Position numbers and translations under genes: made by a program
DNA from: Nitrospira sp.
GTDB taxonomy: Bacteria > Nitrospirota > Nitrospiria > Nitrospirales > Nitrospiraceae
DNA length: 64,000 bases
Reading direction: 5' to 3'
Assembly: GCA_030653545.1 (NCBI GenBank)
Contig: JAURZE010000028.1
Location: 88,607 to 152,606 of the forward strand
In this document: piece by piece, positions 48,670 to 57,204 of the stretch
Layout of the letters: every line of letters starts with the position of its first letter
Numbering within the stretch: the stretch's first letter is position 1
Notes under the pieces: model-generated
The model's database searches: none
Seen by the model: only the letters and a program-made list of their open reading frames with translations
What the model was told of the DNA's origin: nothing

Positions 48670-49401
48670 ATGACCTCCCTGAATGGAAAGGTGGCGATCG
48701 TCACCGGCGCATCGAGCGGAATCGGGCAGGCCGTTGCAGAGCGACTTGCGGCGGACGGGGCGATCGTCGTGGTGAACTATCTCCGGAGCGAGGGCAAGGC
48801 CCGTGGAGTGGTGGCCGGTATCCAGGGCAAGGGTGGGAAAGCAGTGGCTGTGCAAGCCGACATGAGTGTGGCGGCTGATGCACGGCGGTTAGTCGTCGAT
48901 ACGTCGGCGCAGTTCGGTCGCTTGGATATTCTGGTCAACAATGCCGGGAAGTTCGTGCCGAAATCCTTCTTCGAGACATCGGAAGCGGACTTCGACGCGC
49001 AGATCGCCTTGCATGCGAAGGGCCCCTACTTTGCGATGCAGGAAGCGGGGAAGGTCATGCGCGATCAGGGGCGTATCGTGAATATTTCCAGTGCGGGGAC
49101 GAAGCTGCACTACTACGGAGCCACAGCCTATCTCGGAAGCCGGGGTGCCCTGGAGCAATTTACCATGGGAATTGCTCAGGAGCTGGCCCCGCGCGGGATC
49201 ACGGTGAATACGGTGGCGCCTGGTTTCACGGACACGGGGATCTTGACCGAACCCTATCGGCAGATGGGGATACAGCTATCGCCGTTCAAGCGATTAGGCA
49301 CGCCTGAGGATATTGCCGAGGTCGTCGCATTTCTCGTCAGTGAGCAGGCCCGATGGATAACCGGACAGACGATTCAAGCCGGCGGCGGCATTGTGATGTA
49401 A
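48670..49401 (+). CDS. SDR family oxidoreductase (FabG-like)
   Basis: 243 residues, classical short-chain dehydrogenase. Cofactor motif GASSGIGQAVAERLA near the N-terminus, NNAG (residues about 90-93), catalytic Ser in NISSAGTK, and Y-x3-K equivalent region replaced: the sequence reads GATAYLGSRGALEQFT, so the usual Lys four residues after Tyr is Arg (YLGSR). Most classical SDRs need Lys here, so activity should not be assumed. It lies 12 bases after the nitroreductase, and a strong terminator follows. Confidence 0.85.
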   Translation: MTSLNGKVAIVTGASSGIGQAVAERLAADGAIVVVNYLRSEGKARGVVAGIQGKGGKAVAVQADMSVAADARRLVVDTSAQFGRLDILVNNAGKFVPKSFFETSEADFDAQIALHAKGPYFAMQEAGKVMRDQGRIVNISSAGTKLHYYGATAYLGSRGALEQFTMGIAQELAPRGITVNTVAPGFTDTGILTEPYRQMGIQLSPFKRLGTPEDIAEVVAFLVSEQARWITGQTIQAGGGIVM

Positions 49402-49402
49402 T

Positions 49403-49440
49403 GGGGACTGCCACCCTTCCGGTTGGTGGCTGTCCCCTTT
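49403..49440 (+). terminator. Rho-independent terminator after the efflux/nitroreductase/SDR operon
   Basis: GGGGAC-T-GCCACC at 49403-49415 pairs with GGTGGC-T-GTCCCC at 49425-49437 around a 9-base loop, followed by TTT. It starts two bases after the SDR stop codon and separates that operon from the NmrA-RidA pair. Confidence 0.85.
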
Positions 49441-49459
49441 GTGGTCTAGGAGGTGAATC

Positions 49460-50410
49460 ATGGCCGATAAGAAAATCATCGCAGTGGTTGGTGCGACTGG
49501 TGCACAGGGTGGCGGGTTGGTGAGAGCGATCGTGAAGGATCCGGGCAGCGGATTCGTGGCTCGTGCCATCACGCGCGATGTGAATTCGGATAAGGCCAAG
49601 GCCTTGGCGAAGCTCGGGGCTGACGTGGTGGCGGCGAATCTCGACGATGCGGACAGCCTGGCACGCGCCTTTGCCGGCGCTTATGGCGTGTTCTGCCTGA
49701 CGAATTTCTGGGAGCACTTCTCGCCGGAAAAAGAGTATGCCCAGGTCAAGGCGCAGGCGACGGCGGCCAAGAAGGCGGGCGTGCAACATGCCGTCTGGTC
49801 GACGCTGGAGGATACACGCAAGTGGGTGCCGCTGACGGACAACCGGATGCCCACGCTGATGGGCAAGTATAAGGTCCCGCATTTCGATGCGAAGGGGGAA
49901 GCGGATCAGGAGTTTACGAAGCTCGGCGTGCCGACCACGTTTCTCCTCACGTCGTTCTACTGGGACAATATGATTTCGTTCGGGATGGGTCCTAAGAAGG
50001 GACCGGATGGCACGCTGGCCTTTACGCTTCCAATGGGCGATAAAATGTTGCCCGGCATCGCAGCAGAAGACATCGGCAAGTGCGCGTTCGGGATTTTCAA
50101 GAAGGGCCGTGAGCATATCGGTAAGACCGTGGCCATTGCTGGTGAGCACTTGACCGGAGCCGAGATGGCTGCAGCTATGACCAAGTCGTTCGGTCAGCCG
50201 GTGCGGTACAACGCGGTGACGCCCGAGCAGTATCGGGCGTTCGGATTTCCCGGCGCCGACGATCTCGGCAACATGTTTCAGTTTAAGCACGATTTTAACG
50301 AGGCGTTTTGTGGCCCGCGAAACCCATCCATCGCGCGCGGCCTCAATCCCGCCCTGCTGACGTTTGAGGCGTGGCTCGCACACAACAAGAACCGCATTCC
50401 CCTAACCTAA
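49460..50410 (+). CDS. NmrA/HSCARG-like NAD(P)-binding protein
   Basis: 316 residues. The start MADKKIIAVVGATGAQGGGLVRAIV carries the GxxGxxG motif, and the later VWSTLEDTRKW, PTTFLLTSFYWDNMI and AAEDIGKCAFGIFKKG segments match the NmrA-like family that includes the NADPH sensor HSCARG. An AGGAGGTGAATC leader gives an excellent ribosome site. It belongs to the same broad family as the 36.4-kb gene but is only distantly similar. The RidA gene follows after 24 bases. Confidence 0.88.
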   Translation: MADKKIIAVVGATGAQGGGLVRAIVKDPGSGFVARAITRDVNSDKAKALAKLGADVVAANLDDADSLARAFAGAYGVFCLTNFWEHFSPEKEYAQVKAQATAAKKAGVQHAVWSTLEDTRKWVPLTDNRMPTLMGKYKVPHFDAKGEADQEFTKLGVPTTFLLTSFYWDNMISFGMGPKKGPDGTLAFTLPMGDKMLPGIAAEDIGKCAFGIFKKGREHIGKTVAIAGEHLTGAEMAAAMTKSFGQPVRYNAVTPEQYRAFGFPGADDLGNMFQFKHDFNEAFCGPRNPSIARGLNPALLTFEAWLAHNKNRIPLT

Positions 50411-50434
50411 CGACGATCTGACAAAGGAGTGAGC

Positions 50435-50821
50435 ATGGCGCGGCAGAATGTTTCTACCGGCGGTCCCTGGGAAGCCACGATCGGGTATTCACGCGCCGTG
50501 CGTGTCGGCGACCATGTGCAGGTGTCGGGAACGACGGCGATGACGCCCGGCGGCCTGGTGGGCAAAGGTGATCCCTATGCGCAGACGATTCAGACGCTCA
50601 AGACCATCGAGGCGGCGTTGCGCCAAGCCGGGGTGTCGCTCGCCGATGTCGTGCGGACCAGAATTTATATGGCCAATATCGATCAGTGGCAGGCGGTCGG
50701 CCGGGCGCACGGAGAAGTCTTCGGGAATATCCGGCCCGCGACGACCATGGTGGAAGTGAAGCGGTTGATCGATCCGGACATGTTAGTCGAGATCGAAGCG
50801 GATGCGATCGCACCGCACTAG
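50435..50821 (+). CDS. RidA family protein (reactive intermediate deaminase)
   Basis: 128 residues from the ATG at 50435 (AAAGGAG upstream; a GTG at 50429 in frame is the weaker alternative). The YjgF/RidA pattern is visible: PWEATIGYSRAVRVGDHVQVSGTTAM, QTIQTLKTIEAALRQAGVSLADVVRTRIYM and the closing RPATTMVEVKRLIDPDMLVEIEADAI, which carries the conserved Arg of RidA enzymes. RidA hydrolyses reactive enamine/imine metabolites. It shares a unit with the NmrA gene and is followed directly by repeat R3. Confidence 0.9.
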   Translation: MARQNVSTGGPWEATIGYSRAVRVGDHVQVSGTTAMTPGGLVGKGDPYAQTIQTLKTIEAALRQAGVSLADVVRTRIYMANIDQWQAVGRAHGEVFGNIRPATTMVEVKRLIDPDMLVEIEADAIAPH

Positions 50822-50823
50822 CA

Positions 50824-50988
50824 GGATGCTGAAACAGGCCGCCAGCGGCGTTCTCGCGTCGCTCGGAGGCTCAACGTACAGCAGCGAGTACGTCTCGCCT
50901 CTTCGCTCGCTGCGGCCTTGCCCGCGGAACGGCGCGTCTCGGCGCGCCGGGGTTGGGCGGGTGAGAACCGTGGCCTGTTTGAGCATCC
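50824..50988 (+). repeat. Dispersed structured repeat, copy R3 (longest)
   Basis: Starts GGATGCTGAAACAGG and ends CCTGTTTGAGCATCC: the same one-mismatch terminal inverted repeat as R1, but with the AT/TA changes paired. The central core is CGTAC-8-GTACG. It extends to 165 bases because of an extra GC-rich segment (about 50925-50965) that also has inverted-repeat character (GGCGCGTCTCGGCGCGCC area). It lies directly after the RidA gene. Confidence 0.75.
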
Positions 50989-51024
50989 TGTAGCACTGTC
51001 TACGAGGCAGGTGCTTGGTCTAGG

Positions 51025-51660
51025 ATGAAATATTCTCCGCAAACTCGACACTTGGCCAGGGTGGATCCGGTGATGCGCCGGTTGATCCGCGACGTGGGGC
51101 CGTTTGCTCTGATTCCGAGAGTACGGCGTACTCCCTTTGAGTCCCTGGCCCGGGCGATTGCGTTTCAACAGCTTCATGAAAAGGCGGCCGAAAGCATTCT
51201 GAAGCGGTTCATCGCACTCTTTCCCGGCCGGCGGTTTCCCCGGCCAGCCGAACTGCTCACGGCCCATGCCGACGCCATTCGCGGCGCGGGATTTTCGGGC
51301 GCAAAAGTTCTGGCACTGCGTGATCTGGCGGCCAGGACACTCGATGGGACGGTCCCGACCGGCCGTGAGATCAAGGCGCTCGACGATAATGCGATTATCG
51401 AACGGCTTGTCGAAGTGCGAGGGATCGGACGCTGGACGGTCGAGATGCTGCTGATCTTCCAGCTGGGCCGGCCGGATGTCTTGCCGGTCGACGACTTTGG
51501 TGTGCGCAACGGGTTTCGTGTCGCCTATCGCCGCCGTACGATGCCGTCGCCGAAAGAGGTGTTGCGTTATGGCGAGCGATGGAGGCCGTATCGCACAGCG
51601 GCGGCCTGGTATTTGTGGCGCGCTGCCGATCGGACGAAACAGGAGACGACGGTACTGTGA
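51025..51660 (+). CDS. DNA-3-methyladenine glycosylase II-type enzyme (HhH-GPD family)
   Basis: 211 residues. The helix-hairpin-helix segment EVRGIGRWTVEMLLIFQLGRPDVLPVDDFGVRNGF is intact, with the catalytic Asp in PVDDFGV. The upstream FESLARAIAFQQLHEKAAESILKRF matches the AlkA-type helical domain. It removes alkylated bases such as 3-methyladenine. No N-terminal AlkA beta domain is present, so it resembles the shorter archaeal/bacterial AlkA-like proteins. The transporter gene follows after 9 bases. Confidence 0.92.
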   Translation: MKYSPQTRHLARVDPVMRRLIRDVGPFALIPRVRRTPFESLARAIAFQQLHEKAAESILKRFIALFPGRRFPRPAELLTAHADAIRGAGFSGAKVLALRDLAARTLDGTVPTGREIKALDDNAIIERLVEVRGIGRWTVEMLLIFQLGRPDVLPVDDFGVRNGFRVAYRRRTMPSPKEVLRYGERWRPYRTAAAWYLWRAADRTKQETTVL

Positions 51661-51669
51661 AGGGAGCTC

Positions 51670-53307
51670 ATGAAATTGACCGGCATCTACGAGTGGATTG
51701 ATCGCAACATTCTTTCCCTGGGTCGTGAGATGCGGCTGTCCTATCTTCCGCCGCTCATGGTCTATATGGCGTACGGGATCTCCGGTCTGACGGGGATCGT
51801 CGGCACGTTCTTTGTCAAAGACTACTTAGGGCTGTCGGCGTCGTTTCTCGCTGCGCTCGGATTCTGGGCCGGTATTCCCTGGGCGCTCAAGATGCCCATC
51901 GGGCACACGGTGGATCTCTTGTGGCGCTGGAAGAGCTGGCTCGTCGGTCTCGGGGCGGGCTTGCTGGCCGCCAGCCTCGGCATCATGGCCGCGCTAATCG
52001 GCAATCGCGAGGCGATGACGGCGATGCTCCCGGCGGAAGTCTGGTTTGTGATCAGTGCGCTTCTTTCGCCCATCGGATATGTCGTCCAGGATGCAGTCGC
52101 CGATGCGATGACGGTCGAGGCGGTGCCGCGCGTCGATGAGAAGGGCCAGCTGTTTGACGAACCGACGCGCAAGCTCATGCATACGACGATGCAGACGCTC
52201 GGGCGCGTGGCTATTGTGGGCGGCGGCATTCTGGTGGCGATGATCAACGTCTATGTATTCAGCGGCACCGAGGGGTTGCCGCAGGCGGAGCTGGTTCGGC
52301 TGTACAAGCAAGTGTATCTGATGGCGTTGGCGATTCCCTTCGTGTCTGTGCTCGGCGTGGGCGTCGCCTGGATGTTGCAGCGACGGCATAAGGCCGCGCT
52401 GATTCAGCAGGGCTTCTCGCCCACGCAGGCCAAAGAGATGGTGAATGTCCGGGGTGACGGCAGTGAGGCGACGACGCCCAATTGGTGGATTCTCGGCGGG
52501 AGCCTGGTCTTCGCACTATTTACCGTCACGGTCGGATTGGGCGGATTTCCCTACAGTGAGGAAATCGTATTTGCCGGTTCCCTGGCCATCGTGCTGTTCC
52601 TGATGGCGAGGCTGGTGCGTGAGCTGGAGCCGGACAAGCGATTTACGTTGGTCGGGACTGCGGTGGTCGTATTCATCTTCCGCGCGATTCCGGGGACCGG
52701 TCCCGGCGCGACCTGGTGGATGATCGATCACCTGAAGTTCGATCAGCAGTTTCTGTCGATCCTCTCGCTGATCGGGAGTACGTTGACGCTGGCCGGCATG
52801 TTTATTTTTCGCCGGTTCATGGCCGAGCGGTCCATCGCCTACGTGGTGGGTTTTCTGACGGTGATTGGGACAGTCCTGACGTTGCCGGTGGTGAGTATGT
52901 ATTACGGTTTGCACGAATGGACCGCACGAATGACGGGCGGGTTTGTCGATGCGCGGTTTATTGCCTTGATCGATACGGCGTTGGAATCGCCGCTCGGGCA
53001 GATTTCTATGATTCCGATGTTGGCATGGATTGCCAACTCAGCGCCGGCGAACTTGAAAGCCACCTTCTTCGCCGTCATGGCCTCGTTCACCAACCTGGCG
53101 CTGTCCTTGAGCCAGCTCGGGACCAAATATTTGAATGATGTCTACGTGGTGACGCGGGAGGTGAAAGATGTGGCTACCGGTGCGATCCAAACACCTGCGG
53201 ACTATAGTCACCTCGGTTCATTGCTGATTGTGCAGCTGTTGTTAGGATTAGCCCTGCCTTTGGCCGCGATCGTTTTTGCGAAGGTGACGCGATTCAAGAG
53301 CGCGTAG
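51670..53307 (+). CDS. BT1-like major facilitator membrane transporter
   Basis: 545 residues with about a dozen hydrophobic segments. The block ALLSPIGYVVQDAVADAMTVEAVPR resembles the conserved region of the BT1 folate/biopterin transporter family, and the start MAYGISGLTGIVGTFFVKDYLGLSASFLAALGFWAGIPWALKMPIGHTVD fits the family's first helices. The substrate is unknown. It lies nine bases after the glycosylase gene, possibly co-transcribed by chance of proximity. Repeat R5 follows the stop. Confidence 0.75.
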   Translation: MKLTGIYEWIDRNILSLGREMRLSYLPPLMVYMAYGISGLTGIVGTFFVKDYLGLSASFLAALGFWAGIPWALKMPIGHTVDLLWRWKSWLVGLGAGLLAASLGIMAALIGNREAMTAMLPAEVWFVISALLSPIGYVVQDAVADAMTVEAVPRVDEKGQLFDEPTRKLMHTTMQTLGRVAIVGGGILVAMINVYVFSGTEGLPQAELVRLYKQVYLMALAIPFVSVLGVGVAWMLQRRHKAALIQQGFSPTQAKEMVNVRGDGSEATTPNWWILGGSLVFALFTVTVGLGGFPYSEEIVFAGSLAIVLFLMARLVRELEPDKRFTLVGTAVVVFIFRAIPGTGPGATWWMIDHLKFDQQFLSILSLIGSTLTLAGMFIFRRFMAERSIAYVVGFLTVIGTVLTLPVVSMYYGLHEWTARMTGGFVDARFIALIDTALESPLGQISMIPMLAWIANSAPANLKATFFAVMASFTNLALSLSQLGTKYLNDVYVVTREVKDVATGAIQTPADYSHLGSLLIVQLLLGLALPLAAIVFAKVTRFKSA

Positions 53308-53344
53308 TGGTTCGGCCGAGATCGCAGATCCGCTGCTACGACAA

Positions 53345-53463
53345 GCCTGGTCATAGCTGAAATGACCAGGCCGACGGGCTCGTCGCTCAGTCTCTCAACG
53401 TACTATGAGTACGCCTCGTTCCCTCGCGCCTCCGCGCGTCGGTCTCGCGACGCGGCTTTGCGA
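53345..53463 (+). repeat. Dispersed structured repeat, copy R5 (divergent)
   Basis: Contains GCTGAAATGACCAGGCCG, a CTCGTCGCTC segment and the core CGTACT-ATG-AGTACG, which is a perfect 6-bp hairpin in the same CTCAACGTAC context as the other copies. Its first part also folds locally (CCTGGTCAT with ATGACCAGG). The outer distal arm is not recognisable. Confidence 0.6.
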
Positions 53464-53494
53464 TTTCGCCACGAACCGGAAGAATTACTATCGA

Positions 53495-54166
53495 CTATGC
53501 GGTGGCGCGGACGAAGCTGAAGAGGCGTCCGGGGAAGAACGGCGTGTTTCTCTCCGGTAGGCGGAGGCGTGACTCGGTGCGTGCGTAGCCTTGAGCTGCC
53601 ATGAGGCTGCTGAATTGGCTGCACTGGCTGCGGCCTGGATCGACCAGAAGCACTTGGCAAGCCGGGTTGGCATGGGCTGCGATGAATCCGGCGAGTAAAG
53701 CGGGATGGTCCTGCTCGTAGAGCAGGTCGCTGCCGATAATCAGATCGAATCGGCCGCTATTGAGATGCGGCTCCATCCACGCCGCTTTGAAAAAAGGGAT
53801 CGGCGCGAGTGCATTCAGGTCGGTGTTGTGCCGTAAAAAATCTTCCGCCAGCGGATGATAGTCGGTCGCGGTGATGGTGGCGCCGCGTTGCTGCAGAACG
53901 AGACTCGGAAGGCCGATGCCGCACCCGACTTCCAGGATACTCTTGCCTTCGACGGGGAACCGGCTCATCTCTTCTGCCAGTGCCAGCCCGGCTGGCCACA
54001 CCGTGCCGAAGTTCGGCCAGGAGGTTGCGGAAATGCCCGCCCGTTCCGCCGATCCGTCAGGGTCTGAGAACTGCCGCTGATCCAGCAGGGTCCGAATCTG
54101 AAAGGTCGTTGTGCCCACGCGGTAGCCGGTGGTCTTAACGTCGTAACCTGGCGAGTGTGTTTCCAT
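53495..54166 (-). CDS. SAM-dependent methyltransferase (METTL21/protein-lysine type)
   Basis: 223 residues. The SAM motif I is VEGKSILEVGCGIGLPSLVLQQRGATITATDYHP; then FDLIIGSDLLYEQDHPALLAGFI corresponds to the motif with DLLY typical of METTL21-like protein methyltransferases, which methylate lysine or histidine side chains. The protein starts with METHSPGYDV and an N-terminal beta-hairpin TTTFQIRTLLD. The substrate is unknown. The gene is convergent with the transporter, with R5 in the gap. Confidence 0.8.
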   Translation of the reverse strand: METHSPGYDVKTTGYRVGTTTFQIRTLLDQRQFSDPDGSAERAGISATSWPNFGTVWPAGLALAEEMSRFPVEGKSILEVGCGIGLPSLVLQQRGATITATDYHPLAEDFLRHNTDLNALAPIPFFKAAWMEPHLNSGRFDLIIGSDLLYEQDHPALLAGFIAAHANPACQVLLVDPGRSQCSQFSSLMAAQGYARTESRLRLPERNTPFFPGRLFSFVRATA

Positions 54167-54366
54167 TCACTTGTCAGCATAAACCCTTCTGCATCGCGGA
54201 GCTATGGTAATCATCGTCGAGAGGAGAGCCGGAGTCATTTCACGTGGTCCTAGTATCCCCTTGACCTGTGCGGTATGATGAGCATCTCTTAGGAAGGCCT
54301 AGATTGAGGTCGAGGCTGAGGAAGCAGCTCAACTTGAACCTTGGCCTTAACCTTGTAGCGAAGAAA

Positions 54367-54716
54367 GGGGGCGACCGGTTTCGACGGGGATACTAAAGTC
54401 AGCGGTGCATGTCGAGCTCTCGGGGTCTCGTAAATCCTCCGGGAAAATGTAACTGCCAATCAAGAACTGGCACTCGCAGCTTAATTAACTGCGACGTTCC
54501 TCCACCTGAGGCCCGCGGGGGTGGTCGGAGCGCGATACAGCGGGCTGGTCCAACGCTGGTGCTCAGCGGCCGAGGACGAGACAATACTGGGCTAGTGGCC
54601 AGTCTAAGCCAGCCGGTGGGCGTGGGTGGCTGCGAAACTAAAACGATCGGCTAAACATGTAGATCCGTTGCGCTGAAGGTCTTCGGACAGGGGTTCAACT
54701 CCCCTCGCCTCCACCA
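54367..54716 (+). ncRNA. ssrA: Transfer-messenger RNA (tmRNA)
   Basis: The 5' end GGGGGCGACCGGTTTCGACG and the 3' end ending TCGCCTCCACCA pair to form the tRNA-like acceptor stem, and a T-arm GGGGTTCAACTCCCC lies just before. The tag frame after the resume position reads GCC-AAT-CAA-GAA-CTG-GCA-CTC-GCA-GCT followed by TAA, encoding the degradation tag ANQELALAA. It frees stalled ribosomes with SmpB (35.2 kb). The CCA end is genome-encoded. Length is about 350 nt, in the usual one-piece range. Confidence 0.96.
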
Positions 54717-55115
54717 AACCGCACTTTGTGCGACCCGGCGCCTCTTTTGCGATTTAACGTGATCGAAGGCGCCGGAGAAACCCCACCAGTGAGTTTCCTG
54801 TCTTTGCAACACCCCGCTCGACCCGGAGCCAATATAAATGGTTCCGGGCGACGGGAGGACCCCCTTCGGCAGTTCATCGTGTAATACCGCACTAGGTGCG
54901 ACCCGCCGGCTGTCTATTTCAATAGAGGCCAGCGGATCAGTTCCCTCCAGGGTTTTTCCGATCTTGACCGACATCCGAAGTCTTCTCGTCATCTCCTCCC
55001 CCCGTTGCTGCAAATTGATTCTCTTTGCCTGACTTTGCTAGAAGTCTGTCATCTATCTCCCATGTTTCGATAGTTGGACAACGTGGAGACCTTCTGACGG
55101 TGACAAAGGAGCGCT
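54717..55115. other. Intergenic region downstream of tmRNA
   Basis: About 400 bases without a convincing gene. A 20-base sequence is repeated with two differences at 54718-54737 and 54886-54905; each copy contains the small hairpin CGCAC-3-GTGCG. A longer inverted repeat CGGCGCCT (54736-54743) pairs with AGGCGCCG (54767-54774). No integrase gene or clear attachment site accompanies them. Confidence 0.45.
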
Positions 55116-55679
55116 ATGAATACTGATCTTGTGAAATATCTCGGCCCTCTGGCTTCGCTCGCCGGTGTGTGGGAGGGTGATAAGGGGGCAGACGTGGCTC
55201 CTTCAGACGATCGAGGCACGGAGCGGAATGCGTATCGAGAGCGGCTGTCGTTCGAGCCGTTTGGCCCAGTGAAGAATCATGAGCAGGAACTCTATGGGCT
55301 GCGGTATTCGACTATGGCCTGGCGACTCGGTGAAGACGCGCCGTTTCACGAGGACACCGGCTATTGGCTCTGGGATGCCACTGCCAAGCAGGTACTGCGT
55401 TGTTTCGTCGTTCCGCGTGGGGTGACGGTGCTGGCCGGGGGAACAGTCGACACCAATGCGACGGATTTTGAGATTTCTGCGGATGCGGGGTCGGATACCT
55501 ATGGAATCTGCTCCAATAAGTTTCTCGACCGGGAGTTCAAGACCGTTCGGTATGAACTCAAGATCACCGTGCATGGCCCTGAAAGTTTCAGTTATAGAGA
55601 GGACACGCAATTGAAGATCAAAGGGCAGAAGGAGATTTTTCACCATACTGATGCCAACACAGTGAAACGAGTCGGATAG
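55116..55679 (+). CDS. Nitrobindin/FABP-like heme-binding beta-barrel protein
   Basis: 187 residues. The N-terminus LVKYLGPLASLAGVWEGDKG is the hallmark of the nitrobindin (DUF1794) family, followed by a barrel of beta strands including RERLSFEPFGPVKNHEQELYGLRY, HEDTGYWLWDATAKQVLRCFVVPRG and TVLAGGTVD. Nitrobindins bind heme and can react with NO or peroxynitrite; the usual axial His near the C-terminus could be one of HHTD (residues about 176-177). No signal peptide. A GGAG site precedes the ATG. Confidence 0.75.
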   Translation: MNTDLVKYLGPLASLAGVWEGDKGADVAPSDDRGTERNAYRERLSFEPFGPVKNHEQELYGLRYSTMAWRLGEDAPFHEDTGYWLWDATAKQVLRCFVVPRGVTVLAGGTVDTNATDFEISADAGSDTYGICSNKFLDREFKTVRYELKITVHGPESFSYREDTQLKIKGQKEIFHHTDANTVKRVG

Positions 55680-55925
55680 ATCTGCGGTTGTCGATCTGAT
55701 GGAATGATGGCTGGTTTTCATTACTCGAGCCTGTCGTGGTGTCTTTGAATGAGGTTGTTTTGTCTGTAGGCAGGTGCGTCCCCGCCTGTGACATGACCGT
55801 CAATATTTAGTGGTGATGGTGGATGCCCTAGATTTGCCCGCCTTTTTTCGGTACGTTGAAAGGCATATGTGAGGCAATTGAGCAGCCTCATCGCCGGGTC
55901 GTTGAAATCCAAGAGAGGTTGGTGG

Positions 55926-57158
55926 ATGGACATTCGATCAACGATTACCACGTTCATGGTGATGATGATGGGAATGTCTTGTGCCACTGCCCCCGTATGG
56001 GCGGATGAGACTGTGGTTCCCAAGTCAGAATCGACTCCAACACCGGCTCCCGCGACTCCCCCTGTATCAGGGCCCAACCCAACCCTGCCAAAATCCCATG
56101 CGCAGGACACTGAGGGAAGACCTCCGGTCAAGACTCAGATTCCTGGATCCTCGCCGGAAAGTACCGGTAAAGAACCGGCTCCAGGGAAAATAGAATCTAC
56201 TCCAACGCCATCCAAGCCCAAGTTACAAGAAGGCGAGCAGAAGCCTCCGGTGAAGGCGCCGGCTGCTAGTGGCCCGGTAGATAACGTGGGGAAGGAATCT
56301 GGTCCAACAAAGCTGGACCCCGTGTCATCGCCGCCCAAACCTAAAGGGCAGGAAAGCGAGATCAAACTTCCGGCGAAGGGTCCGCATCCAGCCAATGGTG
56401 TGGTGGCCTCCAAGCCTGTGGTTCAGCCGCCTATGGACATCACCGGGAAGGATGGGGCTCCCATGGTGTTGGTACCGGCCAGTGAGTTTACGATGGGCAA
56501 CGACAAAGGTGATGATGACGAGTCCCCTGTACATCGCGTGTATGTCGACACCTTTTATCTCGACAAGTTTGAAGTCACGAACGGGCGGTTCGCCAAGTTT
56601 GTCGAGGCCATCCAGAGTGAACCGCCGTGGGGGTTTTCGGATAAGGATACGCCGGTGACTCATGCGGATCGGCCGGTACGCTGGGTGAGCTGGATGGATG
56701 CGATGGGGTATTGTCTCTGGGCCGGCAAGCGGTTGCCTACGGAAGCAGAATGGGAGAAAGCGGCCCGCGGGACGGATGGGCGTATCTATCCCTGGGGAAA
56801 CGAGGCTCCGACGCCGGCCCATGCGGTGTTTGGTTTGAAGGAAGGCGGTGGCGAGACGGTCTCTCCCATCGGCAATCGTGACAAAGGGAGGAGCGCGTAC
56901 GGCGCCCACGATCTGGCGGGCAATCTCTATGAATGGGTGATGGATTGGTACGCGGAGGATTTCTATACCAACTTTGCCAAGAATCCGGCCATTAATCCCC
57001 GAGGGCCGAGCGAAGGGACATCGAAGGTTCAGCGCGGAGGATCGTATATCAACAACCCCTATCGGCTACGGTCATCGTTTCGGACAAAGGGCGATCCGAC
57101 AGAGCAAGATCCGAATGTCGGGTTTCGCTGTGCGCAGGAGGTGCCCAAACTGCCGTAA
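55926..57158 (+). CDS. Secreted formylglycine-generating-enzyme-like (SUMF1) protein with Pro-rich linker
   Basis: 410 residues from the ATG at 55926, chosen for the following signal peptide (TFMVMMMGMSCATAPVWA). Residues about 27-165 are a low-complexity, Pro/Lys-rich linker with repeated PPVKxPxxSxP-like units. The last 230 residues are an FGE/SUMF1 domain: MVLVPASEFTMGNDKGDDDESPVHRVYVDTFYLDKFEVTN, then PVRWVSWMDAMGYCLWAGKRLPTEAEWEKAARG, NLYEWVMDWY and SKVQRGGSYINNPYRLRSSFR. The catalytic Cys pair of true FGE is not evident, so it is probably a non-catalytic relative. Location is periplasmic. Confidence 0.82.
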   Translation: MDIRSTITTFMVMMMGMSCATAPVWADETVVPKSESTPTPAPATPPVSGPNPTLPKSHAQDTEGRPPVKTQIPGSSPESTGKEPAPGKIESTPTPSKPKLQEGEQKPPVKAPAASGPVDNVGKESGPTKLDPVSSPPKPKGQESEIKLPAKGPHPANGVVASKPVVQPPMDITGKDGAPMVLVPASEFTMGNDKGDDDESPVHRVYVDTFYLDKFEVTNGRFAKFVEAIQSEPPWGFSDKDTPVTHADRPVRWVSWMDAMGYCLWAGKRLPTEAEWEKAARGTDGRIYPWGNEAPTPAHAVFGLKEGGGETVSPIGNRDKGRSAYGAHDLAGNLYEWVMDWYAEDFYTNFAKNPAINPRGPSEGTSKVQRGGSYINNPYRLRSSFRTKGDPTEQDPNVGFRCAQEVPKLP

Positions 57159-57204
57159 GGCAGCTCAGGCACCTTCCGATCGCAAATCGGGAACCGTTCT
57201 CTCC

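Noticed and set aside
54258-54290. Promoter for tmRNA (TTGACC and TATGAT seen)
   Set aside because: The two hexamers are only seven bases apart, so they cannot belong to one sigma-70 promoter; no properly spaced pair was found by eye.
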